A stretch of DNA of 64,000 bases from Thiomicrorhabdus arctica DSM 13458 (GCF_000381085.1 NZ_KB905899.1:1054001-1118000); one strand, 5' to 3'; positions 18,583 through 28,620 are shown, counted from the stretch's first letter. The notes: generated by a model not told the origin, from the letters alone. Translations and numbers: made by a program.

Positions 18583-19443
18583 ATGTCTGCAAAAATTTTA
18601 GACGGCAAGGCGATCGCAGCTGAATTGCGTGATTCGATTAAACAAGAAGTTGATACCCAAGTTGCGGCTGGCAAGCCAAGACCAGGCCTGGCGGTTATTA
18701 TGGTCGGCGAAGACCCAGCTTCTCAGGTGTATGTTCGTAACAAGAAAATTGCTTGTGAAAAAGCGGGCTTTAATGATGTCTCGGTTGTGTTACCTGCTGA
18801 AACAACGCAAGAAGAAGTGTTGGCTTTGATTGATAAGTTGAATGCCGATGAGACCGTTCACGGAATTATTGTTCAGCTACCCGTTCCAAAACATATCAGC
18901 CCTGAGCCGATTATTGAACGTATCAGCCCTTGTAAAGATGTTGATGGTTTCCACCCTTACAATGTCGGTCGCTTAGCCACCGGGAATTTACAGTTAGCAC
19001 CTTGTACTCCACATGGTGTGATGACGATGTTAGAGAAGACCGGCATTCCATTACGTGGCTTGAACGCCGTTATCGTGGGCGCGTCCAATATTGTCGGCGT
19101 ACCAATGGCACTTGAGTTATTAAATGCGCGTGCCACCATTACCGTTTGTCACAGTGCGACGAAAGATTTGGCTCAGAAAGTTTCTGAGGCAGATTTAGTG
19201 GTGGTCGGGGTTGGTATCCCTAACATGGTCAAAGGCGAGTGGATTAAAGAAGGAGCAATCGTGATCGATGTAGGCATCAACCGCTTAGATGATGGAACTT
19301 TGTGTGGCGATGTAGACTTTGATACTGCAAAGGAACGTGCGGGTTGGATAACACCCGTACCCGGTGGCGTTGGCCCAATGACCATCGCGACTTTGCTACA
19401 GAACACCATGCAAGTCGCGTATCACTTGGAGTGTAAAGTTTAA
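18583..19443 (+). CDS. folD: Bifunctional methylene-THF dehydrogenase/methenyl-THF cyclohydrolase
   Basis: This 286-residue enzyme interconverts 5,10-methylene-, 5,10-methenyl- and 10-formyl-tetrahydrofolate. Visible are [14 protein letters not shown] (with the catalytic lysine), the QLPVPKHI and [14 protein letters not shown] region, the nucleotide-binding [16 protein letters not shown] and the C-terminal [16 protein letters not shown]. Length is normal. It has its own leader with TATTAT at 18536 and TAGGAGAC before the ATG. It contains an iterated palindrome and is followed by another one and by a bidirectional terminator. Confidence 0.97.
   Translation: MSAKILDGKAIAAELRDSIKQEVDTQVAAGKPRPGLAVIMVGEDPASQVYVRNKKIACEKAGFNDVSVVLPAETTQEEVLALIDKLNADETVHGIIVQLPVPKHISPEPIIERISPCKDVDGFHPYNVGRLATGNLQLAPCTPHGVMTMLEKTGIPLRGLNAVIVGASNIVGVPMALELLNARATITVCHSATKDLAQKVSEADLVVVGVGIPNMVKGEWIKEGAIVIDVGINRLDDGTLCGDVDFDTAKERAGWITPVPGGVGPMTIATLLQNTMQVAYHLECKV
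18681..18692. repeat. Highly iterated palindrome, copy 4 (in coding sequence)
   Basis: ACCAGGCCTGGC, one base off the full 12-base core, inside folD. It is read as Pro-Gly-Leu-Ala. Confidence 0.85.
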
Positions 19444-19463
19444 GTTACTTTAAAGGACTCTTT

Positions 19464-19487
19464 AAACCGATCAGGCCTGGTCGGTTT
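19464..19487. repeat. Highly iterated palindrome, copy 5 (24 bases, one mismatch)
   Basis: AAACCGA and TCGGTTT extend the dyad on both sides of a core in which one base (T at 19471) breaks the symmetry. It lies in the folD/ABC-exporter gap, 13 bases before the bidirectional terminator. Confidence 0.85.
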
Positions 19488-19500
19488 GAAACAGACACAA

Positions 19501-19544
19501 AAAAGCCCGCTCTCAATCCAATTGAAAGCGGGCTTTTTTTATGC
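19501..19544. terminator. Bidirectional terminator between folD and the ABC exporter
   Basis: AAAAGCCCGCT and AGCGGGCTTTT form a long stem with A- and T-runs on both sides, serving two convergent genes. Confidence 0.92.
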
Positions 19545-19562
19545 CTTCTGCTCAACTAAGGG

Positions 19563-21386
19563 CTAACGATACAATTTGTGATAAGTACCCTGTTGCGCAA
19601 TCAATTCATCATGACTGCCGGTTTCAATAATATGCCCATCTTCAAACACCAAAATACGATCGGCTTGTTTAATGGAACTTAATCGATGCGCAACAATCAA
19701 TGTGGTTCGATTGGCTAAAAATGGCGCGAGATCGACATACAGTTGACGTTCGGTTTCCATATCCAGTGCGGAGGTTGCTTCATCCATAATCACCACCTTT
19801 GGATCTTGCAGAATCATTCGCGCTATCGCCAGTCTTTGGCGCTGTCCGCCTGACAACTTAATGCCATTACGCCCTACAATACTGTCCAACCCCTCTTCCA
19901 AGCCTCGCACGGCATCATCTAACTGTGCCTGCTCCAACGCCTGCCACAGAAGAGTTTCTTCGACTTCCTGACCCATCGTCAAGTTAAACCGAATGCTTTG
20001 ATGAAACAACACAGGATGTTGTAAAACAGTTGCAACATTTTGTCGAATCACCGACTGTCCAATTTCATGCATGGGCTCTCCACCATAATAAACTTGCCCC
20101 TGATGCGCCTCATAAAACCCTAATAATATTTGCACCAAGGTGGTTTTACCGCCACCGCTTGCCCCCACCAACGCTAACTTCTCGCCAGGTTGAATGGTAA
20201 AATTTAAGTTATGCAGCACATCTTCGGACTTGCCTGGATAACGAAAGCAAACCTCTTTGACTTCAAGCCCAATAGGCTTAGCCTGCGTAAATGGATTTAC
20301 CTTACAGGGATGGACAGGCTCTTGATCAAGATCCAAGACTTCATTAATCCGTTGCAACGCACCACTGCCAGCACTAAAGCCATATTGAATCGCCAAAATT
20401 TCTTGAATCGGTCCCATCATGTACCATAGGTAACCAAACACAGCAATCATCTGACCGATACTCAAGTCAGAAAACACCACCATCAGCATTCCAGCCCCCC
20501 GAAAAAGATCGAAACCGACTAGAAAAATCATAAACGAGAAACGACTTGCGGCATCACTTCTCCAGGTATAGGCTTCAGACTTGGTCTTTATGGAAAAGGC
20601 ATTGTTCCGAACACGGTCAAAGAAGTTTTTATCTTGATTGGCAACCCTGACCTGCTGTAGTGCATCTAGGGTTTCTGTTAAAGATTGTTGAAAGGCATCA
20701 ACTGCGCTGTTTTCGTCTTTCTTAAGGGTCTTGACCTTACGCCCCATGCGCATGGTGAAATGCACCACAATCGGATTCAATAATAAAATAAACAGCGCCA
20801 ACTGCCAATTTAACCACAGCAATACCAGCGTCACACCCACCAGGGAGAATAGTGCAATAATCAGCTTACTGACGGTGGTCCCTAAAAAGGCATCAATGGT
20901 ATTTACATCATTGAGCATGGTCGCAGAAACACTGCCACTGCCCATGGTTTCGTACTGTGCCATTGAGACACCCTGTACTCGGGCTAATAGATCTTTACGA
21001 ATTTTAAAGGTGACATTTTTAGCGATAACAGTGAATTGCTGCATCTGCCATACCCCTAACCCTAACCCTAAACCACGCAAAATAATGGTGATAATGGTAA
21101 TGACAGCAATATAATAGACTGGACCATACCATTCTGGCGAACCAAAGAATTGTAGAAAATCTACAATCGGTCCAGGCTTATCCAAGAGGACTTCATCGAC
21201 TAAAAGGGGTAATAAAAGCGGTAAAGGCACCATTGCGAGCATGGCAAAAAAAGCAATAATGTGCGCTTTTATCAGTTCAGGCTTGTGTTGCTTAACTAAC
21301 TCATAGATACGCCGCCAGGTATAAGAGCGCTCTGATGATGCGATGAGTTTGACCTTTTGGGGTTTTTCGTCAGACATGACTCGCAT
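19563..21386 (-). CDS. ABC-type exporter, fused membrane and ATPase domains
   Basis: A 607-residue half-transporter with six hydrophobic helices (about residues 35-320) followed by a nucleotide-binding domain. The latter has Walker A GASGGGKTT, signature LSGGQRQRLAIARMIL, Walker B VVIMDEATSALD and the His switch IVAHRLSSI. It would work as a homodimer exporting lipid, drug or peptide; it resembles MsbA-like exporters, but the substrate is not readable. The start is either the ATG at 21386 or the one at 21377, with no decisive ribosome-binding site. It follows tatD by 12 bases. Confidence 0.88.
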   Translation of the reverse strand: MRVMSDEKPQKVKLIASSERSYTWRRIYELVKQHKPELIKAHIIAFFAMLAMVPLPLLLPLLVDEVLLDKPGPIVDFLQFFGSPEWYGPVYYIAVITIITIILRGLGLGLGVWQMQQFTVIAKNVTFKIRKDLLARVQGVSMAQYETMGSGSVSATMLNDVNTIDAFLGTTVSKLIIALFSLVGVTLVLLWLNWQLALFILLLNPIVVHFTMRMGRKVKTLKKDENSAVDAFQQSLTETLDALQQVRVANQDKNFFDRVRNNAFSIKTKSEAYTWRSDAASRFSFMIFLVGFDLFRGAGMLMVVFSDLSIGQMIAVFGYLWYMMGPIQEILAIQYGFSAGSGALQRINEVLDLDQEPVHPCKVNPFTQAKPIGLEVKEVCFRYPGKSEDVLHNLNFTIQPGEKLALVGASGGGKTTLVQILLGFYEAHQGQVYYGGEPMHEIGQSVIRQNVATVLQHPVLFHQSIRFNLTMGQEVEETLLWQALEQAQLDDAVRGLEEGLDSIVGRNGIKLSGGQRQRLAIARMILQDPKVVIMDEATSALDMETERQLYVDLAPFLANRTTLIVAHRLSSIKQADRILVFEDGHIIETGSHDELIAQQGTYHKLYR

Positions 21387-21398
21387 GAGGAATCTCTT

Positions 21399-22190
21399 TT
21401 ATGAATTGATTTTAAATAAGCGATTGAAGTTTTCAGTGGTTGCTTTGGCAACCGTTTCAAAAGGCAATTCTTTGAGTTTGGCGATCTCTTCCACCACATA
21501 ACGGGTATAACCAGGTTGATTGGTTTTGCCCCGAAATGGCATTGGCGCCAAATAAGGTGAATCGGTTTCGACCAAGATTCGGTCTAATGGCAAGACTGTG
21601 GCAACCGATTTTATCTCTTTCGCATTCTTAAAAGTGACAATGCCAGAGAATGAGATATAGAAACCAATCTGCATGGCGCGTTCCGCTGTGGCTAAGTCCT
21701 CTACAAAACAGTGCATAATGCCACCAACTGAATCGGCGCCTTCTGACTCCAATAGTGACAAACAATCCGGCGTGGAATGACGGGTATGGATAATCAGAGG
21801 CTTACCGAGTTGCTTAGCAATGCGGATATGTTGTTTAAACCGATCGTGTTGCCAATCCATACCGCCTTCCTTTGCGGCATCGTCTTCAAAATGAAAGTAG
21901 TCTAGACCCACTTCGCCAATGGCAATGACTTTAGGATGAGAAGCGGCTTTAATCAACTCCTCATCGCTGACAATCACTTCCTTATCTTCACAGGGATGAA
22001 CCCCAATGGCCGCAAAGACAGAATCGTATTTATCGGCTAATGCTAAGACTTCATCCCACTGCCCTGGATTTATCGCCACACATAAAATGCGTTCAACGCC
22101 GAGTTCAGCCGCTTTAGTGATGACTTCCTCAACACTACCGACTTTATCTTCTGGCAGAATATTAAGATGACAATGAGAATCAACAATCAC
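21399..22190 (-). CDS. tatD: TatD-family metal-dependent DNase
   Basis: This 263-residue amidohydrolase-fold nuclease has VDSHCHLN at the N-terminus, AIGEVGLDYF, KPLIIHTRH, IMHCFVE and the final LVETDSPYLAP, which together supply the metal ligands. It belongs to the YcfH/TatD family of exonucleases and D-aminoacyl-tRNA deacylases. Its start overlaps the holB stop by 4 bases, the usual gammaproteobacterial order; the PilZ-domain gene often found between them is absent here. Confidence 0.92.
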   Translation of the reverse strand: MIVDSHCHLNILPEDKVGSVEEVITKAAELGVERILCVAINPGQWDEVLALADKYDSVFAAIGVHPCEDKEVIVSDEELIKAASHPKVIAIGEVGLDYFHFEDDAAKEGGMDWQHDRFKQHIRIAKQLGKPLIIHTRHSTPDCLSLLESEGADSVGGIMHCFVEDLATAERAMQIGFYISFSGIVTFKNAKEIKSVATVLPLDRILVETDSPYLAPMPFRGKTNQPGYTRYVVEEIAKLKELPFETVAKATTENFNRLFKINS

Positions 22191-23263
22191 GATAAGCTTC
22201 CTTTTTGTATTCTAGATTGAAACACCGACTGGAAAGGTTCGGCGATTTGTTGGACTTCGAGCCACTCTAAACAGAGGGTTTCTAAGACCAACTCTTTATT
22301 GGCATTACCCAACCAGTTTTCCTTGGCTTGTAAAGTGGCTTGCTGAAAACGCAACCAATTCTGTAACTGCAAAGTTTGTTCGGCAGAAAGTGACCAGGCC
22401 TGGTCACTTTCTTTTTCAGCTTGAGCAACAGAGACATACGTCACCGAACGCACGGCTGAAACACTCCATTGATAGAAATAATCAAATACCGTAATCGGGG
22501 TTGACCATTTAAGCCATTCGCTCACGACTTGTGAAACTGACTTGCGCCCAGACTGTAACTGTTTTAACCCGTCTTTCCACTGGGTATCCTCTTCAAACTT
22601 TGCAGCTTCTATCCACTGCAAAGCATCCAATGGTGCGCCCCAGTTTAGACGTAAAGCACGTTTAACCAATGCACCATCTACTTGGGGAGCTTTTTGGTGT
22701 AACCATTCGATGGCATCTTCCAAAGCGGGTGGCGTAAAGCTGAGTTGCTGACAACGACTTTTAATCGTCGCAGGTAAACGGCCTATTTCATGGGTCGTCA
22801 ATAAAAACAGAGTATGCGCCGCAGGCTCTTCCAGCGTTTTCAATAAGGCATTGAAAGCAGATTGATTGAGGAATTCAACCCCCTCGATCCAGATGACTTT
22901 ATAGCCGCCTTGATGTGAGGTTTCATTGAGTTTATTAATTAAGCCACGGACTTGATCCACCGCGATGTCTTTTTTATCTTCCAGACGTTTAAGATGATAA
23001 AAATCAGGGTGTTGCTGTCCTTTTAACAGATGACAGCCCTGGCAGTGACCACAAGCTTGTCCATTTACCGGCTGAACACATAAGGTAGATTGAACCACGG
23101 CATCTACAAATTGTTCAAGACCAATTCCTTTAGGACCTGAAAGTAAATACGCATGACCTAAACGATCTGACAGTTGTAACCACTGTGACCACTGCGGGTT
23201 TAACCAAGGCACCAAACCTGGTGGGTTGGCTTGCGACATGGACGATGAATCGACTTGGTTCAT
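22187..23263 (-). CDS. holB: DNA polymerase III delta' subunit
   Basis: This 358-residue clamp-loader subunit has a zinc module (C..CGHCQGC), the SRC motif in TIKSRCQQL, and a degenerate P-loop (GPKGIGLEQF, lacking the Lys-Ser/Thr pair). That is expected, since delta' does not hydrolyse ATP. It overlaps both tmk (4 bases) and tatD (4 bases). It carries a 28-base perfect palindrome of the iterated family, which encodes part of ESDQAWSLS. Confidence 0.93.
   Translation of the reverse strand: MNQVDSSSMSQANPPGLVPWLNPQWSQWLQLSDRLGHAYLLSGPKGIGLEQFVDAVVQSTLCVQPVNGQACGHCQGCHLLKGQQHPDFYHLKRLEDKKDIAVDQVRGLINKLNETSHQGGYKVIWIEGVEFLNQSAFNALLKTLEEPAAHTLFLLTTHEIGRLPATIKSRCQQLSFTPPALEDAIEWLHQKAPQVDGALVKRALRLNWGAPLDALQWIEAAKFEEDTQWKDGLKQLQSGRKSVSQVVSEWLKWSTPITVFDYFYQWSVSAVRSVTYVSVAQAEKESDQAWSLSAEQTLQLQNWLRFQQATLQAKENWLGNANKELVLETLCLEWLEVQQIAEPFQSVFQSRIQKGSLS
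22385..22412. repeat. Highly iterated palindrome, copy 6 (28-base perfect dyad, in coding sequence)
   Basis: This is the longest perfect copy. Eight bases on each side of the 12-base core are also complementary, although the sequence is translated (Asp-Gln-Ala-Trp-Ser in holB). Confidence 0.95.
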
Positions 23264-23895
23264 GCCAGCATCACTTTTAGGCGTTGTTTAATCGCGTGTT
23301 GTACATTGTCCAGTGATTGACTGGCATCTAATACCGTATAACGGGACGGTGCCTGCTGTGCACGGGTTAAGTAAGCGCCGCGTACCTTTTCGAAAAAGCC
23401 TTGTTTTTCAATTTCAAAACGGTCGATAACTTGACCCGTTGCTTGGCTTCTGGCCGCGACACGTGCCATGCCGATTTCGACGGGTAGATCAAATACAAAT
23501 GTAGTATCCGGTTGAAAACCTTGCTGTACCCACGTTTCAATCAGAGCAATACGCTCAAACCCCATCTCTCTCGCCGCCCCTTGATAGGCGTAAGATGCGT
23601 CGGTGAAACGATCTGAAATAACCCACTTACCTTCGGCTAAAGCAGGTTGGATTTTCTCTTGGATATGCTGAGCACGTGCGGCAAACATCAGTAACAACTC
23701 TGTGTCAGAATGCATTTCAGAAAAGTCTTTATTCAGTAGAATACCACGAATGGCTTCGCCAATTTCTGTTCCACCCGGCTCACGAGTAACAACTACCTCA
23801 ATATCTTTAGAGGCTAGAAATTCTTGAATAAACAATAGGTTCGTCGATTTCCCACCCCCCTCAGTGCCTTCTAAAGTAATAAATTGACCTTTCAT
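23260..23895 (-). CDS. tmk: Thymidylate kinase
   Basis: This 211-residue kinase phosphorylates dTMP to dTDP. Visible are the P-loop LEGTEGGGKST, the TREPGGTEIGE dTMP-binding DR-type loop, the VISDRFTDASYAYQGAAR segment and an acidic/basic LID region near ARSQATGQVIDRFE. Length is normal. It sits in the conserved mltG-tmk-holB order, overlapping holB. Confidence 0.96.
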   Translation of the reverse strand: MKGQFITLEGTEGGGKSTNLLFIQEFLASKDIEVVVTREPGGTEIGEAIRGILLNKDFSEMHSDTELLLMFAARAQHIQEKIQPALAEGKWVISDRFTDASYAYQGAAREMGFERIALIETWVQQGFQPDTTFVFDLPVEIGMARVAARSQATGQVIDRFEIEKQGFFEKVRGAYLTRAQQAPSRYTVLDASQSLDNVQHAIKQRLKVMLA

Positions 23896-23946
23896 TAAGC
23901 TTCCTGTGTTTCTAGAACGATATGGGCTTTAACCATTGATTCGAAT

Positions 23947-24975
23947 TTAGCGTTTGAGCAGATATTTATTCACGGCTTGATTGTGTTCAATCAAGGTATT
24001 TGAAAAGTGATGCTCTCCACCGCCTTTGGCGACAAAATAAAGGGCCTTGGTTTTCTCAGGATGCATCACCGCATCAATCGCCTCTTTACTCGGTAGAGCG
24101 ATGGGCGTCGGTGGTAAACCATTTATTTTATAGGTGTTATAAGCGGTTGTCTTCAATAAGTCTCGTTTACGAATATTACCATCATACTCCTGACCAATAC
24201 CATAGATAACCGTTGGATCGGTTTGTAAACGCATGCCTATTTTCATACGTTTAATAAAAACCCCGGCAATCTTAGGGCGCTCTGGGGCAAAACCGGTCTC
24301 TTTTTCGACAATAGAAGCCATGATCAGGGCCTCATAAGGCGTTTTAAATGGCAAATTTTTATCACGTGTTGACCAGGCTTGGTCTAATTTCATTTTCATG
24401 GATTGATAAGCACGCAACACAATCTGTTTATCGCTATCGCCTGATTGATAGTAATAGGTTTCTGGTAATAACCACCCTTCTAAATTCGCATAAGGATATT
24501 TGCTGTCAAGTCTGCCTTTAATGTTCAATAAAGATTGTAAGCCTGTTATATCGCTGATATCCAACTCCTGCTTGATTTTCGGCAAAGAATGAATCATTTG
24601 TAAATTTTCTTGAATTGTCTGCCCTGCAATCAAAGCGACAGGGTAAAGCACCGCTTGCCCCTCAATTAACTTGTCAATCAGTGTATCTACAGACCATTGT
24701 GGATCTATCTCAATTTCGCCCGCTTTAATTTGGGTATGTTTTCCTAAATAACGTAAGTACCAAGAAAAAAATGTAGGGGATTTTAACAAAGCTTGTTTAT
24801 GTAACTGACGTGCGACCTTATTGGCCGAACTGCCCGGTGTAATTTCAATTATTTTTTTAGTCGTACTGTTGGCTATTGGATGACTGAGAAAGCCATTCCA
24901 TTGCCAGACTAAGACTCCTATGGCGATCAAGCTGAGTACAAAGCCCATCAAAACCAGCCTCTTTAAAATTCTCAT
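23947..24975 (-). CDS. mltG: Endolytic murein transglycosylase MltG (YceG)
   Basis: This 342-residue inner-membrane enzyme cleaves nascent glycan strands. It has one N-terminal membrane helix (LVLMGFVLSLIAIGVLVW), a LysM-like domain (ITPGSSANKVARQL) and the YceG domain with the catalytic glutamate in SIVEKETG, followed by RMKIGMRLQTDPTVIYGIG and the GLPPTPIALP motif. Its start overlaps the pabC stop. It contains a decayed iterated palindrome (GACCAGGCTTGGTC at 24371) encoding Asp-Gln-Ala-Trp-Ser. Confidence 0.94.
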   Translation of the reverse strand: MRILKRLVLMGFVLSLIAIGVLVWQWNGFLSHPIANSTTKKIIEITPGSSANKVARQLHKQALLKSPTFFSWYLRYLGKHTQIKAGEIEIDPQWSVDTLIDKLIEGQAVLYPVALIAGQTIQENLQMIHSLPKIKQELDISDITGLQSLLNIKGRLDSKYPYANLEGWLLPETYYYQSGDSDKQIVLRAYQSMKMKLDQAWSTRDKNLPFKTPYEALIMASIVEKETGFAPERPKIAGVFIKRMKIGMRLQTDPTVIYGIGQEYDGNIRKRDLLKTTAYNTYKINGLPPTPIALPSKEAIDAVMHPEKTKALYFVAKGGGEHHFSNTLIEHNQAVNKYLLKR

Positions 24976-25910
24976 AATGCTGCCCTCTCTGTTTCAAGTG
25001 ACAAACTGACAGCATTCTCTCTCTGCCAAGTTGACCAGGCCTGGTGGATCTCGAACGTTTTAATCGTTGGGTATCTCTTTTGATTAAAGAGATTTACCGG
25101 CATAATTCCACGTACAGCATTGGCTAAAAACAGTTCATCGGCCTGCATTAGATCCGTTATGAGCAAATTGGCTTCTTGCCAAACTAAATCCAAACTGCCT
25201 GCCAACTGGCTCAGCTGATAACGAGTAGTACCTTCGACCCCACTGTCCGTCAACTGAGGCGTGATTAAGCGATGGCCTTTAATCAGAAACAGATTGGACT
25301 GAGTGCCACCAATCGCCTGCTGATAGGCATTTAACATGATCCCTTCAGGCAAACCTTTGTGGGCGATTTCTGAGCGTGCTAATACATTTTCTAAACGGTT
25401 TAAATGCTTTAAACCAGCCAGTTGCGGTTGAATACCACACAAGGTTTCACACAGCCCAATCTCTATGGCTTGCGGCTGTGCAAACATGGGCAAATTCGTT
25501 TCGGCCTCACGCTCAATTTGAATCGGTGCAAGCGCAACTTGCAGAATTGTACTGATCAGAGGTTTTTCCGGTATTTGATAACCGACGCCACCAACACCTC
25601 GCGTGAAGATAATCTTCACGACCTTGTTTGATTCGATTGTGCTTTTGGTATAGTTAAATACGGCAATCGCTTGCTTAACCTGAGTGAACAATTCCAATTC
25701 ATCCATCGCTGGAAATTGTAAACGACTCTCTGCTTGTTGCACTCTTCGCCAATGACCAGGCCAGTTTAATAACTGATCTCCGGCCACCAGCATCGTCGTG
25801 AAAAAGCCATCACCATACTGTAGACCACGATCACGCACCGATACAGCATCAATGAGCGAGCCATTGACAATGGTAGTGATTTCGGAGGAGTTCATATTAG
25901 CTGCGTTCAT
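24972..25910 (-). CDS. pabC: Aminodeoxychorismate lyase
   Basis: This 312-residue PLP enzyme of the branched-chain aminotransferase fold makes p-aminobenzoate from aminodeoxychorismate for folate. The PLP lysine is in LKHLNRLENVLAR, and RDRGLQYGDGFFTTM near the N-terminus and GTQSNLFLI are family marks. It is longer than E. coli PabC (269) at both ends; a second ATG 5 codons in could be the real start. It lies directly after pabB, its functional partner. Confidence 0.92.
   Translation of the reverse strand: MNAANMNSSEITTIVNGSLIDAVSVRDRGLQYGDGFFTTMLVAGDQLLNWPGHWRRVQQAESRLQFPAMDELELFTQVKQAIAVFNYTKSTIESNKVVKIIFTRGVGGVGYQIPEKPLISTILQVALAPIQIEREAETNLPMFAQPQAIEIGLCETLCGIQPQLAGLKHLNRLENVLARSEIAHKGLPEGIMLNAYQQAIGGTQSNLFLIKGHRLITPQLTDSGVEGTTRYQLSQLAGSLDLVWQEANLLITDLMQADELFLANAVRGIMPVNLFNQKRYPTIKTFEIHQAWSTWQRENAVSLSLETERAAL
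25034..25045. repeat. Highly iterated palindrome, copy 7 (in coding sequence)
   Basis: Perfect 12-base core near the 3' end of pabC, read as His-Gln-Ala-Trp-Ser. The flanks do not extend the dyad. Confidence 0.9.
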
Positions 25911-25911
25911 T

Positions 25912-27330
25912 CTAACGACTGTCTCGACTGATTAAGGCATTGACCAAACCTTTGGCTTTATGGCGCGTCTCAACCAATTCACTTTTCGCTTCTGAATCTG
26001 CTACTATGCCAGCGCCTGCTCTAAATTGTACCGTGGGCAGACCCTCTTTTTCAAACTGAAGCATTGTGCGAATCAGAATATTCAAATCCAAAGAACCATC
26101 ACGATTGATATAACCCATTGAACCGGTATAAGCTTCACGCGGCATCTGCTCCAGTTCTGCAACAATCTGCATACAACGCACTTTAGGACAGCCAGTGATC
26201 GTCCCACCTGGGAATAAAGCATGGATAATATCTAAAGGCGACATACCTTCTTGCAACTGGCCACGCACATTAGAGACGATATGGTGCACATGTTCATAGC
26301 TTTCAATCGCCATTAACTCATTGACTTCGACGGTACCGGGCTTGCAGATACGGCCTAGGTCATTACGCTCTAAATCGATGAGCATAATATGCTCTGCGCG
26401 TTCTTTCGGATGGGAGATTAACTCGGTTATCAAGGCTTTGTCGGTTTCTAAATCCGGCCCTCGTTTACGGGTACCCGCAATTGGACGCGTTTCTACCCAA
26501 GGCGCTTGATATTTCACCAAACGTTCTGGTGAAGAACTGATGACCTGCCAGGCTTGGTTTTTAATATCTTTAAAACAGGCCAAGGCGGCAAATGGGGCAG
26601 GATTAGAGCGACGTAAAGCCCGATAAACTGAGAGGTAATCGGTTTGTTTATCTAATGTAACCTGCCATTGCCGTGATAAATTCACTTGAAACACATCACC
26701 CGACAAGATGTACTCTTTGATGGCTTTAACGCCCTCTAAGTACTTGGCTTCAGGCTCTTCCGTGGCATGAACCGATTCAATAGGATGTATTGTTGACGGC
26801 AAGCGTAATGCTTGATGAAGATCGGCTTCCATTTGCGTAAAAAGATATGTGTATTCAGGCTCTGCAATCAAAAGTACGGATTGAGTCTTATGATTCACCA
26901 CTACCGCAGCAGGAATACGCGTAAGCACGGCTAACGGGAATTCAGACTTAGGCAGATTCAAGACAGGCTCAACCACCTGGGCATAGTCATAACTAAAATA
27001 AGCAAACCAGCCGCCTTTAAAAGGTAACTCTGGCGAGACTGAAGAAACATGCACTGAATCATTCGTCGTAGCAATTGAAGACTCGGTAAAAGCCTGCGTT
27101 GCTCTTTTCAGGAAGTCATCTTTTTCCGACAGTTGATTTAACTGAATCGTTTCTTGAGGATAAGCAAAGAGGATATCAAATTGACCTAATCCACCTTGAG
27201 CCACACTTTCAAGAAGAAAAGGATAGCGCAAAGGATTCAGTTCATGTAACTTTGATAAATCTAATAGAGATGGATCAGGGAGTAAAACAGGCAAAGAAAC
27301 CACAGTCTGGTCATTCGTCAAATTCGACAT
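25912..27330 (-). CDS. pabB: Aminodeoxychorismate synthase component I
   Basis: A 472-residue chorismate-binding enzyme. The N-terminal YPFLLESVAQGG and FDILFAYP, and the C-terminal FQVNLSRQW, SSSPERLVK, ETRPIAGTRKRG, ERAEHIMLIDLERNDLGR, GTITGCPKVR and FRAGAGIVADS, cover the active site. I call it PabB from its place between fabF and pabC. The active-site segment reads PIAGT, whereas E. coli PabB has PIKGT with a nucleophilic lysine; Ala there also occurs in anthranilate synthases and in some true PabB proteins. No glutaminase partner is encoded alongside. Confidence 0.88.
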   Translation of the reverse strand: MSNLTNDQTVVSLPVLLPDPSLLDLSKLHELNPLRYPFLLESVAQGGLGQFDILFAYPQETIQLNQLSEKDDFLKRATQAFTESSIATTNDSVHVSSVSPELPFKGGWFAYFSYDYAQVVEPVLNLPKSEFPLAVLTRIPAAVVVNHKTQSVLLIAEPEYTYLFTQMEADLHQALRLPSTIHPIESVHATEEPEAKYLEGVKAIKEYILSGDVFQVNLSRQWQVTLDKQTDYLSVYRALRRSNPAPFAALACFKDIKNQAWQVISSSPERLVKYQAPWVETRPIAGTRKRGPDLETDKALITELISHPKERAEHIMLIDLERNDLGRICKPGTVEVNELMAIESYEHVHHIVSNVRGQLQEGMSPLDIIHALFPGGTITGCPKVRCMQIVAELEQMPREAYTGSMGYINRDGSLDLNILIRTMLQFEKEGLPTVQFRAGAGIVADSEAKSELVETRHKAKGLVNALISRDSR

Positions 27331-27353
27331 ATGGCATTAAAACCTAACGAGGA

Positions 27354-27375
27354 GTTTGCAAGAAAGAATGCAAAC
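27354..27375 (-). other. Hairpin between fabF and pabB
   Basis: GTTTGCA and TGCAAAC with an 8-base loop in the 51-base gap. There is no U-run, so it is more likely an RNA-processing or attenuating hairpin than a full terminator. Confidence 0.5.
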
Positions 27376-27381
27376 ACCCCA

Positions 27382-28620
27382 TTAAATTTTACCTAGAACT
27401 AAGGTCGCATTTGTGCCGCCAAAACCAAAGGAGTTCGATAATGCGTACTCAAATTTAGCATCACGCGCTTCACCGGCCACATAATCTAAATCACAGCCTT
27501 CTTCAGGATTTTCAAGATTGATTGTGGGTGGTAACGTTTGATTTTTAAGCGCTAAGGCCGTAAAAACCGCTTCCATTGCTCCTGCGGCACCTAACGCATG
27601 ACCCGTCATCGATTTAGTCGAACTCATCGTCAGATTGTAAGCGTGTTCACCAAAAGTTGATTTGACTGCACTGGTTTCGCAAAGATCACCCGCGGGGGTT
27701 GAAGTGCCATGCGCATTGATGTAACCGATTTTCGTTGGGTCTAACTTAGCATTGTTGAGAGCGGCGACCATGCAGCGCGAAGCCCCTTCGCCACCCGCTG
27801 CAGGTAAGGTCATATGATAAGCATCACCGCTCATACCAAAGCCTAACACTTCCGCGTAGATATTGGCACCACGCGCTTTAGCGTGCTCGTACTCTTCAAG
27901 CACCACCGCGCCAGCACCATCACTCAAGACAAAACCATCGCGATCTCTATCCCAAGGACGACTGGCCGTTTGAGGATCATCATTACGGGTTGATAAGGCA
28001 CGTGCTGCGGCAAAACCTGCCAAACCTAACTCAGTGGTTGCATGTTCTGCACCACCAGCAACCATAACATCCACATCACCATATTCAATCATACGCGCGG
28101 CATCGCCAATACTATGGGTACCCGTGGCGCAAGCGGTAGCGATCGCCATATTTGGGCCTTTAAGACCAAACATAATCGATAGGTTACCAGAAATCATATT
28201 CACGATTGAACTCGGTACAAAAAAGGGAGATACCCGGCGAGGTCCAGATTTCAGAGCGATACTGTGCTGAGTTTCGATTGAACCGATGCCGCCAATACCC
28301 GAACCCATTGAGACACCGATACGAAATGCATTTTCATCAGTCACTTCCAACCCAGAATCACGAATGGCTTGCGCGCCTGCAGCAATACCATAGTGAATAA
28401 AAGGATCCATTTTTTTGACGTCTTTAGGTGAAATATATTCAGTTGGATCGAAACCTTTAAGAACACCACCAAATTTGACTGAATAGGCATCCGTAGCAAA
28501 TTTAGTTAAATAATCTATACCACTCTTTCCCGCCAATAAATTGTCCCAGTTCTCTTTAACGGTCAAACCCACGGCTGATAAAGCACCCACACCTGTAATT
28601 ACAACTCGACGTTTACTCAA
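27382..28620 (-). CDS. fabF: 3-oxoacyl-ACP synthase II
   Basis: This 412-residue elongating condensing enzyme has the nucleophile Cys in [10 protein letters not shown], the two histidines in [11 protein letters not shown] and [11 protein letters not shown], the lysine in SSTKSMTGH and the final [13 protein letters not shown]. It elongates acyl-ACP with malonyl-ACP and is important for unsaturated chains. It lies downstream of acpP, separated by an acpP terminator, so it may receive only partial readthrough. Confidence 0.97.
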   Translation of the reverse strand: MSKRRVVITGVGALSAVGLTVKENWDNLLAGKSGIDYLTKFATDAYSVKFGGVLKGFDPTEYISPKDVKKMDPFIHYGIAAGAQAIRDSGLEVTDENAFRIGVSMGSGIGGIGSIETQHSIALKSGPRRVSPFFVPSSIVNMISGNLSIMFGLKGPNMAIATACATGTHSIGDAARMIEYGDVDVMVAGGAEHATTELGLAGFAAARALSTRNDDPQTASRPWDRDRDGFVLSDGAGAVVLEEYEHAKARGANIYAEVLGFGMSGDAYHMTLPAAGGEGASRCMVAALNNAKLDPTKIGYINAHGTSTPAGDLCETSAVKSTFGEHAYNLTMSSTKSMTGHALGAAGAMEAVFTALALKNQTLPPTINLENPEEGCDLDYVAGEARDAKFEYALSNSFGFGGTNATLVLGKI

